A stretch of DNA of 5,450 nucleotides, from NCBI GenBank assembly GCA_937902865.1, contig CALFNJ010000100.1:1-5450 (forward strand). The letters run 5' to 3'. The translations under genes were made by a program, and so were the position numbers. Under the pieces are notes generated by a model. That model made no database searches. It had not been told where the DNA came from and was given only the letters and a program-made list of their open reading frames with translations. Of this stretch, positions 1 through 5,156 are shown piece by piece. Source of the DNA: an uncultured Opitutaceae bacterium. GTDB lineage: Bacteria > Verrucomicrobiota > Verrucomicrobiia > Opitutales > Opitutaceae. Each line of letters begins with the position of its first letter. Positions within the stretch are counted from its first letter, which is position 1.

Positions 1-1
1 A

Positions 2-52
2 AAACGGGCTGCACGCTGGCAGCACCCCCGCGCGCTGCACATGCGGAAGTAA
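2..52 (+). CDS. possible C-terminal tail of a gene entering from the left
   Basis: Reading from base 2, the frame stays open to a TAA at 50-52 and would end ...RALHMRK. Codons in this frame mostly end in G or C, as in the real genes here, although another frame is nearly as good. The main support is analogy: the same AAGTAAC-type repeat starts right at the stop codons of the pectate lyase gene and the sensor gene, and here a stop also lies at the start of such a repeat. Only 16 residues are visible, so no family can be named. This may be non-coding. Confidence 0.28.
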   Translation, partial: KRAARWQHPRALHMRK

Positions 53-97
53 CAAGTGCCAGGTAACAAGTAACAGGAGAGTCCGCGCCGCGCGCCG
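46..97 (+). repeat. AAGTAACA-type array, copy 1
   Basis: A degenerate array of GTAACAAG/AAGTAACA units is followed by GAGAGTCCGCGCCGCGCGCC. It aligns over about 50 bases with 1704-1756 (same strand) and, less well, with the reverse complement of 1931-1987. In all three places the array begins at or within a few bases of a likely stop codon. It is a dispersed intergenic repeat whose function is unknown to me. Confidence 0.75.
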
Positions 98-99
98 TG

Positions 100-127
100 C
101 CTGTCACGTCACGTATTACGTGACAGG
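100..127. repeat. palindrome containing GTCACGTATTACGTGAC, copy 1
   Basis: The 17-mer GTCACGTATTACGTGAC at 108-124 is a perfect inverted repeat with 8-bp arms around one T. It recurs identically at 1765-1781. Here a second, nested pairing exists: CCTGTCACGT (100-109) with ACGTGACAGG (118-127). Both copies of the 17-mer lie a short distance after an AAGTAACA-type array. It could be a dimeric regulator site or simply a module of the repeat; the sequence does not decide. Confidence 0.7.
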
Positions 128-142
128 TAGGGAGGGGAGCAC

Positions 143-284
143 GGAGGTCGCGGAGGGGAAAGGAGGTCGCGGAGCAAAATGATGCGGAGGAACCGCCTTG
201 AAGGTAGGGCGAACCGTCCCGGTGAGCCGCGGCTCGGCGGAGACGCCGCGCCCTACCTTTGCCGCGACCTCTGTGTTCCCCTTC
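143..284. repeat. GGAGGTCGCGGAG direct repeats with a distant inverted partner
   Basis: GGAGGTCGCGGAG occurs at 143-155 and 162-174. The stretch from 132 (GAGGGGAGCACGGAGGTCGCGG region) pairs imperfectly with 261-284, which contains CCGCGACCTCTGTGTTCCCC, with about three mismatches over 22 bases. The two arms enclose the 201-259 palindrome, so the whole of about 132-284 is one nested inverted structure. No coding region is evident here. Confidence 0.55.
201..259. repeat. 59-bp near-loopless palindromic element
   Basis: The ends are AAGGTAGGGCG (201-211) and CGCCCTACCTT (249-259), perfectly complementary over 11 bp. The centre GAGCCGCGGCTC (224-235) is a perfect 12-bp palindrome. Between them the arms pair imperfectly, so the element can fold almost end to end. 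The GTAGGG ends resemble those of the 70-82-bp hairpins at 3269, 3851 and 5157, but the interior differs, so it is best treated as a separate family. Confidence 0.65.
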
Positions 285-314
285 AAGTCGCTGAGGATCG
301 TTGCCCCGCCTCCG

Positions 315-338
315 TTCCTGATTTCCTGAGTTCCAGAT
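315..338 (+). repeat. three-unit octamer tandem upstream of the pectate lyase gene
   Basis: TTCCTGAT, TTCCTGAG and TTCCAGAT stand in direct succession. The tandem lies about 75 bases upstream of the pectate lyase start, in a leader (285-411) where I see no convincing -35/-10 pair. It may be chance or a remnant of another repeat. Confidence 0.4.
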
Positions 339-411
339 AAGGTCCGGATCGAGCCTGCGGAGGAGATTATTTGGTGTTTCGATTTCGGAGGTTTGCGGTT
401 TATTTCGCGGC

Positions 412-1698
412 ATGAACCCCCTCGCGTCGCCGCGTCTCGCGGCTGTGACCTTCGCCGCCTTGTTTGCCGCTGTCGTCGTTCCGTCTGTTCAGGCCGCTGC
501 CGCGACGGACGCCCCCCGGCCATGGCCGCCGGACCAGTTTCTGCCGGTGACGGAAGCGCGGATCGCAGCGCTGCCGACGACTGAACAGCCCGCCTGGCGC
601 GCGTACTGGGAGATTTCTCAAAAACGCCGGGCGCTGCTGCCGGCGTTTGATTCGGAAGATCATTCACCGACCACGCCCAGCTCCGGTCCGCCCGTGCCGT
701 CGACGTACAGCCAGGGGCTCAAGCTCAACGCGCCGGCGGCCTGGTACGCCTCCGAGGAAGCGCGGCTGGTCGCGGACCATGTCGTGCACTGGCAGGTGGC
801 GACGGGCGGCTGGGTGAAGACCGGTGACTACTCGCGCGATCCCGGCCCGAAGGACGAGCATCACGACGCCTGGAGCGTCGGCACCTTCGACAACGATTCC
901 ACCATCTACGAGCTGCGCTTTCTCGCCCGCGTGTTTTCCGCCGGCGGCGATGGCGAGCGCGCGCGGGCGTGGCGCGATTCGTTTCACCGCGGACTCGATT
1001 ACGTGTTCGATTCGCAATACCCGAATGGCGGCTTCCCGCAGATCTATCCGCTGGTCGGGGGTTATCACGATGCGGTCACCTTCAACGATGACGCGCTGAC
1101 GCACATCATCGACCTGCTCCGCGACATCAATCTGCGCCGGGCCGAGTTCGCCTTCGTGCCCGAGCCCGATGCGGCGGAGGCGGGCCGTCGCGTGGAGCGC
1201 GCGCTCCAGTGCATCCTGACGGCGCAGCTGCATGGGCCGGACGGACATCGCACGGTGTGGGGTCAGCAGCATGACGCGCTGACGCTCCAGCCCTGCGCCG
1301 CGCGCAATTTCGAACCGGTTTCCGAATGCTCGTCCGAGAGCGCCCGCCTCGTGCAGTTCCTCATGGGATTGCCCCAGCCGACACCGGCGATCATCGCCGC
1401 GATCGAGGACGCGATGCGGTGGTTCCCGGCCCGCGCGATCCACGGCATGACCTGGAACCGCAACGACGACCACGGATCCGGACTGGTGCCGAAGGCCGGC
1501 GCGCCGGATCTCTGGGCTCGCTTCTACGAGATCGGCACGGGCCGGCCCATCTTCGGCGATCGCGATCGCACCATCCATTACGTGTTCGGCGAGCTGTCGC
1601 ATGAACGCCGCCTCGGCTACGCCTGGTACCGCACCGATCCTGGCGCCGTTTTCCCCGCCTACCAGGAGTGGAAGCGGCGTCTGGCGACGCAGAAGTAG
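412..1698 (+). CDS. secreted pectate lyase, PL10 (PelA/Pel-15E type)
   Basis: A 428-residue enzyme that should cleave alpha-1,4-polygalacturonate by calcium-dependent beta-elimination outside the cytoplasm. Residues 1-28 form a signal peptide (hydrophobic core about 9-24, likely cleavage after VQA at 26-28). The rest carries the motif order of PL10 lyases: GGWVK (132-136), FDND (159-162), YPNGGFPQIYPL (203-214), YHDAVTFNDDA (218-228), WGQQHD (283-288), SESARLVQFLM (308-318), DLWARFYEI (366-374), FGDRD (381-385) and ERRLGYAWY (398-406). The DND, TFND and ARFY motifs probably hold the catalytic and calcium-binding residues, by family analogy. Length is normal for a catalytic domain alone; no binding module is attached. 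The ATG at 412 is chosen because the signal peptide follows at once, but the nearest GGAGGT (387-392) is 19 bases away, too far for a normal ribosome site. Monocistronic; faces the sensor gene tail to tail. Confidence 0.92.
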   Translation: MNPLASPRLAAVTFAALFAAVVVPSVQAAAATDAPRPWPPDQFLPVTEARIAALPTTEQPAWRAYWEISQKRRALLPAFDSEDHSPTTPSSGPPVPSTYSQGLKLNAPAAWYASEEARLVADHVVHWQVATGGWVKTGDYSRDPGPKDEHHDAWSVGTFDNDSTIYELRFLARVFSAGGDGERARAWRDSFHRGLDYVFDSQYPNGGFPQIYPLVGGYHDAVTFNDDALTHIIDLLRDINLRRAEFAFVPEPDAAEAGRRVERALQCILTAQLHGPDGHRTVWGQQHDALTLQPCAARNFEPVSECSSESARLVQFLMGLPQPTPAIIAAIEDAMRWFPARAIHGMTWNRNDDHGSGLVPKAGAPDLWARFYEIGTGRPIFGDRDRTIHYVFGELSHERRLGYAWYRTDPGAVFPAYQEWKRRLATQK

Positions 1699-1703
1699 CG
1701 GCG

Positions 1704-1756
1704 CAGAAGTAACCGGTGGCAGATACCAAGTAACAAGGGAGTCCGCGCTGCGCGCC
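1704..1756 (+). repeat. AAGTAACA-type array, copy 2
   Basis: Begins six bases after the pectate lyase stop (TAG, 1696-1698). The gene end reads CGCAGAAGTAG and the repeat CGCAGAAGTAA, so the last codons look like a duplicated repeat edge. It continues with GTCCGCGCTGCGCGCC, matching copy 1 at 81-97. It faces copy 3 at 1951-1987, which is inverted. Confidence 0.75.
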
Positions 1757-1764
1757 CGGATGAT

Positions 1765-1781
1765 GTCACGTATTACGTGAC
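1765..1781. repeat. GTCACGTATTACGTGAC palindrome, copy 2
   Basis: Identical 17-mer to 108-124, again just downstream of an AAGTAACA-type array. Its last three bases (GAC) are also the first three of the following hairpin at 1779-1863. Here it lies between two gene 3' ends, where a classical operator would not be expected, which favours a repeat module over a regulator site. Confidence 0.7.
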
Positions 1782-1863
1782 GAGGTGGCCGTCGACCTCT
1801 GGGCGACGGTGCTGAGCCCGCAAACCGAAACACCGCCGCCCGAAGGTCGGCGGGCACCTCGTC
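1779..1863. repeat. 85-bp hairpin element with 33-bp arms
   Basis: The left arm 1779-1811 begins GACGAGGTGGCCG and ends GACGGTG. The right arm 1831-1863 is its reverse complement at 28 of 33 positions. The loop 1812-1830 is 19 bases. Arm and loop sizes resemble the GTAGGGG hairpins, but the sequence is unrelated. It occupies the middle of the gap between the convergent pectate lyase and sensor genes. Confidence 0.75.
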
Positions 1864-1902
1864 AGCGACGCGAACAGGCATTCCGACGGCGTCCCTGTCT
1901 GT

Positions 1903-1925
1903 CTCGCCTCAGCGAGTCCTTTTTT
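1903..1925 (+). terminator. weak candidate intrinsic terminator
   Basis: CTCGC (1903-1907) and GCGAG (1912-1916) form a 5-bp stem with a 4-base loop, followed by TCC and six T. The stem is short for a factor-independent terminator. It would serve plus-strand transcripts from the pectate lyase gene about 200 bases upstream. Confidence 0.3.
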
Positions 1926-1950
1926 CTCCGCCCGGCGGCGCAGTGCACCC

Positions 1951-1987
1951 TCTCTTGTTACTTGGTGCCTGTTACTTGTTACTTCTC
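1951..1987 (-). repeat. AAGTAACA-type array, copy 3 (inverted)
   Basis: On the minus strand it reads GAGAAGTAACAAGTAACAGG, then CACCAAGTAACAAGAGA. It overlaps the end of the sensor gene: the final codons AGA AGT AAC AAG TAA lie wholly in the array, so the repeat supplies the stop and the last residues (RSNK). Together with copy 2 it forms inverted ends around about 280 bp. Confidence 0.78.
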
Positions 1988-3195
1988 GCCTGCAGGCGCA
2001 GATTTTCGGTCTCGAGCGCTTCCTGTCGCTGGCGGAATTCGTCCACCATGGCGCCGAGCGCACCGCACGTCGCGGACAATTCCCCGCGGTCGCGCGGCAG
2101 GGGCATCACCGTGAGAACATCGCCCTGCCGAATCCGGTCTGCGGCCGCGCCGATCACGCGCAGACGGTGGGTGAGGCGCGACGCCAGCAGCCAGCCGATG
2201 GCCGCCGCCGCGAGGGTGGCTGCCAGCCCTGCTTCCAAGATTTGCCGCTGCCAGGTCCGCGCGGGCGCGAAGACTTGGTCGACTGGCTGGCGGACCGCCA
2301 CCAGCCAGCCGAGTCCGTGAAAATCGCGCAGACCGCGGCTGCGTGCGTAGCCGGTGACGAACGATGCGCCGTTGGCGGTATCCTCGAGCAGGAAGCCCCG
2401 CAGCTTGCTGCGGTCAGGCAGGTCGGGCGCCTCAAAGGGTTCGCTCCAGCCCGATCCGCCGGAGTCGAGGAGCACTTCGCGGCGCGCCGAGTAGATCGTC
2501 AGGCCGATGCGTTCGCGGCGAACCGCCAGGGGCAGCACTGAGGCGACGATTTCCGGCGCCAAGGTCGCCCAGTTCACCTGCGCGCCGAGCACGCCGATCA
2601 GCTGCCCGTTCGCGGCCAGGACTGGCAGGCTGATATCCAGCACGCGACGGGAAGTTCCGGCGGGCACGTCGTCGGCGGCCGGCAACTCCGGCGCGTCGCG
2701 TACGTCGCCGAGGTAGGGCTTGTTCTGTCCGATCCGAAACCAATCGCGCACCCGCACGTCCGCTCCCTCGAGGACATGCCCCGTCGCGGTGCCGACCGTG
2801 CCGTGCGCATCGGCCAGGCCGATCCAGGCGTAGTCGGAGGATTTTTCCCGGACCGATTCCAGCAGATGTCGGCGCTCCTCGGCCGTCGCGCCGGGTGCGC
2901 GCAGCGGTGCAAGCGCCGCGGTGAATTCCAATTCGCGATAGCGTTCCGACAGCGCGCGATCGAGCTTGTCCGCGGTTTCCGCCGCGAGGGCTTCGAGCCG
3001 CGCTCCGACGTGGTCGCGGATTTGTTCGTGCAGGATCCGGGCGATGCCCCAGCTCGCGAGCAGTGCCAGCGCCAACGTCACCATACCCGCGCCGAGCGCC
3101 GCTCGTGCCCGCAGGCTTCGCCGCGGATCGAACGGCCACCACCAGGAAGCCTCGGTCTCAGCGCGGGCGGACGGGGCGGGGAAATTGCCGGACAT
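1972..3195 (-). CDS. membrane sensor: dCache plus HAMP, no output domain
   Basis: A 407-residue membrane receptor-like protein. Residues 33-53 and 317-338 are transmembrane helices. The outer region between them resembles a double Cache ligand-binding domain, with DYAWIGLADAHGTV (121-134), VRDWFRIG (149-156), PYLGDV (160-165), LDISLPVLAANGQLIGVLGA (186-205) and WLVAVRQP (297-304). About 339-391 fits a HAMP linker (RLTHRLRVIGAAADRIRQGD), followed by a short helix. Such proteins normally continue into a kinase, GGDEF, cyclase or chemoreceptor domain; here none follows, and the last four residues come from a repeat. It is therefore either a truncated receptor or a natural output-less one. The frame stays open upstream to 3471, but that extension runs through a palindromic repeat and low-complexity arginine-rich sequence, so the ATG at 3193-3195 is preferred; no clear ribosome site precedes it. 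Divergent from the BON gene. Confidence 0.85.
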   Translation of the reverse strand: MSGNFPAPSARAETEASWWWPFDPRRSLRARAALGAGMVTLALALLASWGIARILHEQIRDHVGARLEALAAETADKLDRALSERYRELEFTAALAPLRAPGATAEERRHLLESVREKSSDYAWIGLADAHGTVGTATGHVLEGADVRVRDWFRIGQNKPYLGDVRDAPELPAADDVPAGTSRRVLDISLPVLAANGQLIGVLGAQVNWATLAPEIVASVLPLAVRRERIGLTIYSARREVLLDSGGSGWSEPFEAPDLPDRSKLRGFLLEDTANGASFVTGYARSRGLRDFHGLGWLVAVRQPVDQVFAPARTWQRQILEAGLAATLAAAAIGWLLASRLTHRLRVIGAAADRIRQGDVLTVMPLPRDRGELSATCGALGAMVDEFRQRQEALETENLRLQARSNK

Positions 3196-3268
3196 CAGGA
3201 TGCAGGACGTAGTCGCTCCCCGGAGGATGCGCAATCCGCAAGCCGTCGGATGGCCGGACTTTGCCACG

Positions 3269-3338
3269 GTAGGGGCGTTCCTTGCGGACGCCCTGGTTCG
3301 CGATCTCCGAAATGGGCGTCTGCGAGGAACGCCCCTAC
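3269..3338. repeat. GTAGGGG hairpin element, copy 1
   Basis: The left arm 3269-3293 (GTAGGGGCG...GACGCCC) and right arm 3314-3338 pair over 25 bp with two differences, around a 20-base loop. If transcribed on the plus strand, towards the BON gene, both differences become G-U pairs; on the minus strand they would be A-C mismatches. It sits in the 258-bp gap between the divergent sensor and BON genes, 73 bases from the sensor start and 115 from the BON start. Confidence 0.88.
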
Positions 3339-3453
3339 TCGGATTTTCCGCCTTCGAAAAACCGCCTCTTCCTTTCCCGGGCCGACCCTCCGGGCATTCC
3401 CGGAAAGCGGCCGGCGCGGCGAACCGGTGGCGTGAGCGAGAAACTAACGCCGG

Positions 3454-3843
3454 ATGCACCCTCATCTTCATTCCTCTCTCTTCCTGGCCTCCCGCAAAAC
3501 CCGCTCGGCGGTTTCCGCCTCATTCCTCGCCGTGGCCATGCTGCTCTCCACCGGCGGGCTCGTGTTGACCTCGCTCGTGAGCGGTTGCGCGGCCACCGCC
3601 ACGCGGCAGAGCACCGGCGAGCTCGTGGACGACACGACCATCACCGCCAAGGTCAAAGCGGATTTCGTCCGTGATGACACCGTGAAGGCGCTCGATGTCT
3701 CCGTCACGACGTTCAAAGGTGTCGTGCAGCTCAGCGGCTTCGTCGACACGGCGGTGGAGAAGGCCCGTGCGGAGCAGATCGCCGCCGCGGTCTCGGGCGT
3801 GAAGAGCGTTCAGAATAATATCACGGTCAAGACCCAGCCCTGA
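3454..3843 (+). CDS. BON-domain lipoprotein
   Basis: A 129-residue exported protein. The N-terminus has basic residues (R14, K15, R17) and a hydrophobic stretch (about 19-41), and ends in a lipobox-like VSGC (42-45), so C45 is the likely lipidated residue; the V at the -3 position is acceptable but not ideal. About 54-126 is one BON domain: DDTTITAKVKADF (59-71), then VSVTTFKGVVQLSGFV (82-97), and GVKSVQNNITVK (115-126), with the two repeats of glycine and hydrophobic residues typical of the family. BON proteins (OsmY group) are thought to bind phospholipid membranes and are often induced by osmotic or envelope stress. The ATG at 3454 is used because it precedes the basic region; M29 would cut into the signal. 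No good ribosome site is visible. DUF6496 follows on the same strand beyond a hairpin. Confidence 0.88.
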   Translation: MHPHLHSSLFLASRKTRSAVSASFLAVAMLLSTGGLVLTSLVSGCAATATRQSTGELVDDTTITAKVKADFVRDDTVKALDVSVTTFKGVVQLSGFVDTAVEKARAEQIAAAVSGVKSVQNNITVKTQP

Positions 3844-3850
3844 CCCGAAA

Positions 3851-3921
3851 GTAGGGGCGTTCCTCGCGGACGCCCGGCTGGAAATTCATCCCAAACGGGC
3901 GTCCGCGAGGAACGCCCCTAC
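3851..3921. repeat. GTAGGGG hairpin element, copy 2 (perfect)
   Basis: The arms 3851-3876 and 3896-3921 are perfectly complementary over 26 bp, with a 19-base loop. It starts seven bases after the BON stop and ends 24 bases before the DUF6496 start, so it fills most of the gap. There is no T run, so it is not a standard intrinsic terminator; it could still shield the upstream mRNA 3' end. Compared with copies 1 and 3 the left arm has CTCGCGG instead of CTTGCGG, and the right arm carries the matching change. Confidence 0.92.
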
Positions 3922-3945
3922 CACAATCAGTCAGCTCATTCCATC

Positions 3946-4284
3946 ATGCCCAAAGCCATTGCCAAAAAGCGGGCGCGCGCGGATGCGCGCCAGGGAAAGA
4001 AGCCCAGCACGCAGGCTGGGGAATTTGTCCGCGAGGAAATGCACGCGTTCAAACGCGGCAGCGGCAACGTGAAGTCACGGAAGCAGGCGATTGCCATCGG
4101 CCTCTCCGAAGCCCGCCGCGCGGGCGTCAAGATGGGAGCACCGAAGCGCGGCGCCTCCACCGAAGTCCGCCGTCACGCCGCCCGTGACACCGCGATCGGC
4201 CAGGGCCGCGCCAAGCCCTCTCCGACGCGTTCCCGCGGTGCCAAGAAAGCCGCCCGCACTCGCGCCCGCCGCGGCGGACGCTGA
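3946..4284 (+). CDS. small basic DUF6496-family protein
   Basis: A 112-residue, strongly basic protein (33 Lys/Arg against 7 Asp/Glu). Residues 20-63 carry the conserved core I associate with DUF6496: PSTQAGEFVREEM (20-32), then SRKQAIAIGLSEARRAGV (44-61). The tail 64-112 is a low-complexity Lys/Arg/Ala/Gly/Pro extension resembling histone H1-like bacterial proteins, which suggests nucleic-acid binding; that role is inference, and the family has no known function that I can state. No signal peptide or membrane helix. The ATG at 3946 begins MPKAIAKKRARADARQGKKP, which fits family N-termini; no ribosome site is seen in the 24 bases after the hairpin. It is either co-transcribed with the BON gene or has a promoter overlapping the hairpin. 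A GC hairpin follows the stop directly. Confidence 0.82.
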   Translation: MPKAIAKKRARADARQGKKPSTQAGEFVREEMHAFKRGSGNVKSRKQAIAIGLSEARRAGVKMGAPKRGASTEVRRHAARDTAIGQGRAKPSPTRSRGAKKAARTRARRGGR

Positions 4285-4304
4285 CCCGCGCCCGCTGGCG
4301 CGGG
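4285..4304 (+). terminator. hairpin abutting the DUF6496 stop codon
   Basis: CCCGCGCC (4285-4292), loop CGCT, GGCGCGGG (4297-4304): a perfect 8-bp stem beginning on the base after the TGA. No T tract follows; an AACGTT array begins at once instead. It is placed like a terminator or mRNA 3'-end stabiliser, with an exact mirror counterpart at 4552-4575. Confidence 0.5.
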
Positions 4305-4341
4305 AACGTTCAACGTCCAACATTCAACGTTGAACGTCCAA
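4305..4341 (+). repeat. AACGTT array, plus orientation
   Basis: A 37-base array of AACGTTCAAC-like units. It matches the reverse complement of 4512-4548 at 34 of 37 positions. It starts directly after the hairpin behind the DUF6496 gene. Confidence 0.8.
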
Positions 4342-4511
4342 CGTTCGATCCCGGGTGCTGAATGCCCGGAGCGAACCGGGGCGGGCGGTGATCGCATGCA
4401 GCCGCCGCTGTGAGGCGGCTGGATTGGAAGATCCCGTCAGCGCGAGCTCGACATGATCGAACCAGCCCCGGGCACATCCATGATCAGCGATCCGGTTCCT
4501 CGTTCTCCGAT
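4342..4511. other. 170-bp island between inverted AACGTT arrays
   Basis: No open frame of gene-like character. The stretch contains a perfect 8-bp stem, CAGCCGCC (4399-4406) and GGCGGCTG (4414-4421), with a 7-base loop, and several GATC and CCCGGG-type short palindromes. It could hold a small RNA, or be plain spacer between two gene 3' ends; neither can be shown here. Confidence 0.35.
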
Positions 4512-4548
4512 TTGAACGTTCAACGTTGAACGTTGGAGGTTGAACGTT
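4512..4548 (-). repeat. AACGTT array, minus orientation
   Basis: Inverted partner of 4305-4341. Read on the minus strand it starts three bases after the hairpin behind the receiver gene, giving the same order as on the other side: stop codon, GC hairpin, AACGTT array. Confidence 0.8.
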
Positions 4549-4551
4549 CTC

Positions 4552-4575
4552 CGCGCGTCCGCCTGCGGACGCGCG
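4552..4575 (-). terminator. hairpin behind the receiver gene
   Basis: CGCGCGTCCGC (4552-4562) and GCGGACGCGCG (4565-4575) are perfectly complementary, so about a 10-bp stem with a 4-base loop. It starts three bases beyond the receiver stop codon (4579-4581 on the plus strand). No T tract follows on the minus strand. The position suggests termination or 3'-end protection. Confidence 0.5.
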
Positions 4576-4578
4576 CCG

Positions 4579-5004
4579 TTATCCCATCAGCTCGTTCACG
4601 ATCTGTCGCAGCTCGGATGGCCAGGTGGGTTTGTAGATGATGCCGTCGACGCGGAGGCGGCGGTAGGCGTCGCTGATCGCGGGGTTCACCTCGGCCGTCA
4701 GCACCAGGATCTTTCCGGAGTAGGCGAGGGCGCGCATCCACTCGACCAGCTCGAGACCGCTCTTGTCGGTCATGCAATGGTCGGTGATGACGAGATCGTA
4801 GCCGAACGGCTGCGCCTCGAGTCGGGTCATCGCCTGGCGCGCGTCCGCCGCGCATTCGATCGCATGGCCGTCGGCGGCGAGGGCGATTCTCGTCACTTCG
4901 CGGAGGCCCGGCAGATCGTCGACATAGAGGATCCGGATGCCTTTCCGGTGCGGATCCGACAGTTCTTCTGCTTTTTCTTTCTGAGTCTGGGTGAGTGCTG
5001 ACAT
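4579..5004 (-). CDS. single-domain response regulator receiver
   Basis: A 141-residue protein, a CheY-like receiver preceded by about 22 charged residues. It takes a phosphoryl group from a partner histidine kinase. Canonical residues are present: acidic pair D29-D30 in ILYVDD, phosphoacceptor D75 in LVITDHCM, T103 in LVLTAE and K125-P126 in IIYKP. The position three before the lysine, usually Tyr or Phe, is I122, so the switch may differ slightly from CheY. No DNA-binding or enzymatic output follows; it ends at about 140, just past the last receiver helix, so it should act through protein contacts or as a phosphorelay step. The frame is open upstream to 5079, but the ATG at 5002-5004 starts MSALTQTQKEKAEEL, a more plausible N-terminus. 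No kinase is next to it; the only sensor nearby (1972-3195) lacks a kinase domain. Confidence 0.9.
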   Translation of the reverse strand: MSALTQTQKEKAEELSDPHRKGIRILYVDDLPGLREVTRIALAADGHAIECAADARQAMTRLEAQPFGYDLVITDHCMTDKSGLELVEWMRALAYSGKILVLTAEVNPAISDAYRRLRVDGIIYKPTWPSELRQIVNELMG

Positions 5005-5156
5005 GGTCGTTCTTGGTCGCGGAAAAATTTCAATTCTCTGGGCAAACACCACCACCAGGAATGACTCGCTGTCTCCCAAAGTGTTCTATCAAAAAACCGC
5101 GAATCTCACCGGCGTTTTGCCTCGGTTCAGATCAAAATTTTTTTACGGCGCGAGGC
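5005..5156 (-). other. AT-rich leader upstream of the receiver gene
   Basis: This 150-base stretch is clearly richer in A and T than the rest of the window, with runs such as CAAAATTTTTTT (about 5133-5144) and GGAAAAATTTC. It is the most likely place for the promoter of the minus-strand receiver gene, but I find no convincing -35/-10 pair, and a sigma-54-like stretch fails on spacing. No gene is visible in it. Confidence 0.4.

Noticed and set aside
116..667. Minus-strand open frame of 183 codons at the left
   Set aside because: Runs through the repeat mosaic and the start of the pectate lyase gene; low-complexity Arg/Pro/Ser composition and no family resemblance.
664..1881. Long open frame on the minus strand (405 codons) opposite the pectate lyase gene
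   Set aside because: It is arginine- and alanine-rich with no recognisable motif, and lies opposite a gene with clear PL10 motifs and a signal peptide; typical GC-rich shadow frame.
2432..3142. Second open frame on the minus strand inside the sensor gene
   Set aside because: Out-of-frame shadow of the dCache region; Arg/Gly-rich with no domain.
3196..3471. N-terminal extension of the sensor to an upstream ATG at 3471
   Set aside because: The extra 92 residues translate a palindromic repeat and arginine-rich sequence and overlap the divergent BON gene start; the ATG at 3195 leads directly to a normal N-terminus and first membrane helix.
3851..3921. Perfect hairpin after the BON gene as a standard intrinsic terminator
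   Set aside because: No T run follows on either strand, and the same element occurs upstream of genes; described as a dispersed repeat instead.
4305..4548. AACGTT arrays as a CRISPR or iteron array
   Set aside because: The units are about 6-10 bases, degenerate and without unique spacers, and the two copies are inverted behind gene ends; no cas or replication gene is present.
5040..5060. Sigma-54-like promoter (TGGTGGTGG...TTGCC on the minus strand) before the receiver gene
   Set aside because: The spacing between the GG and GC elements is 11 or 8 bases instead of the required 10.
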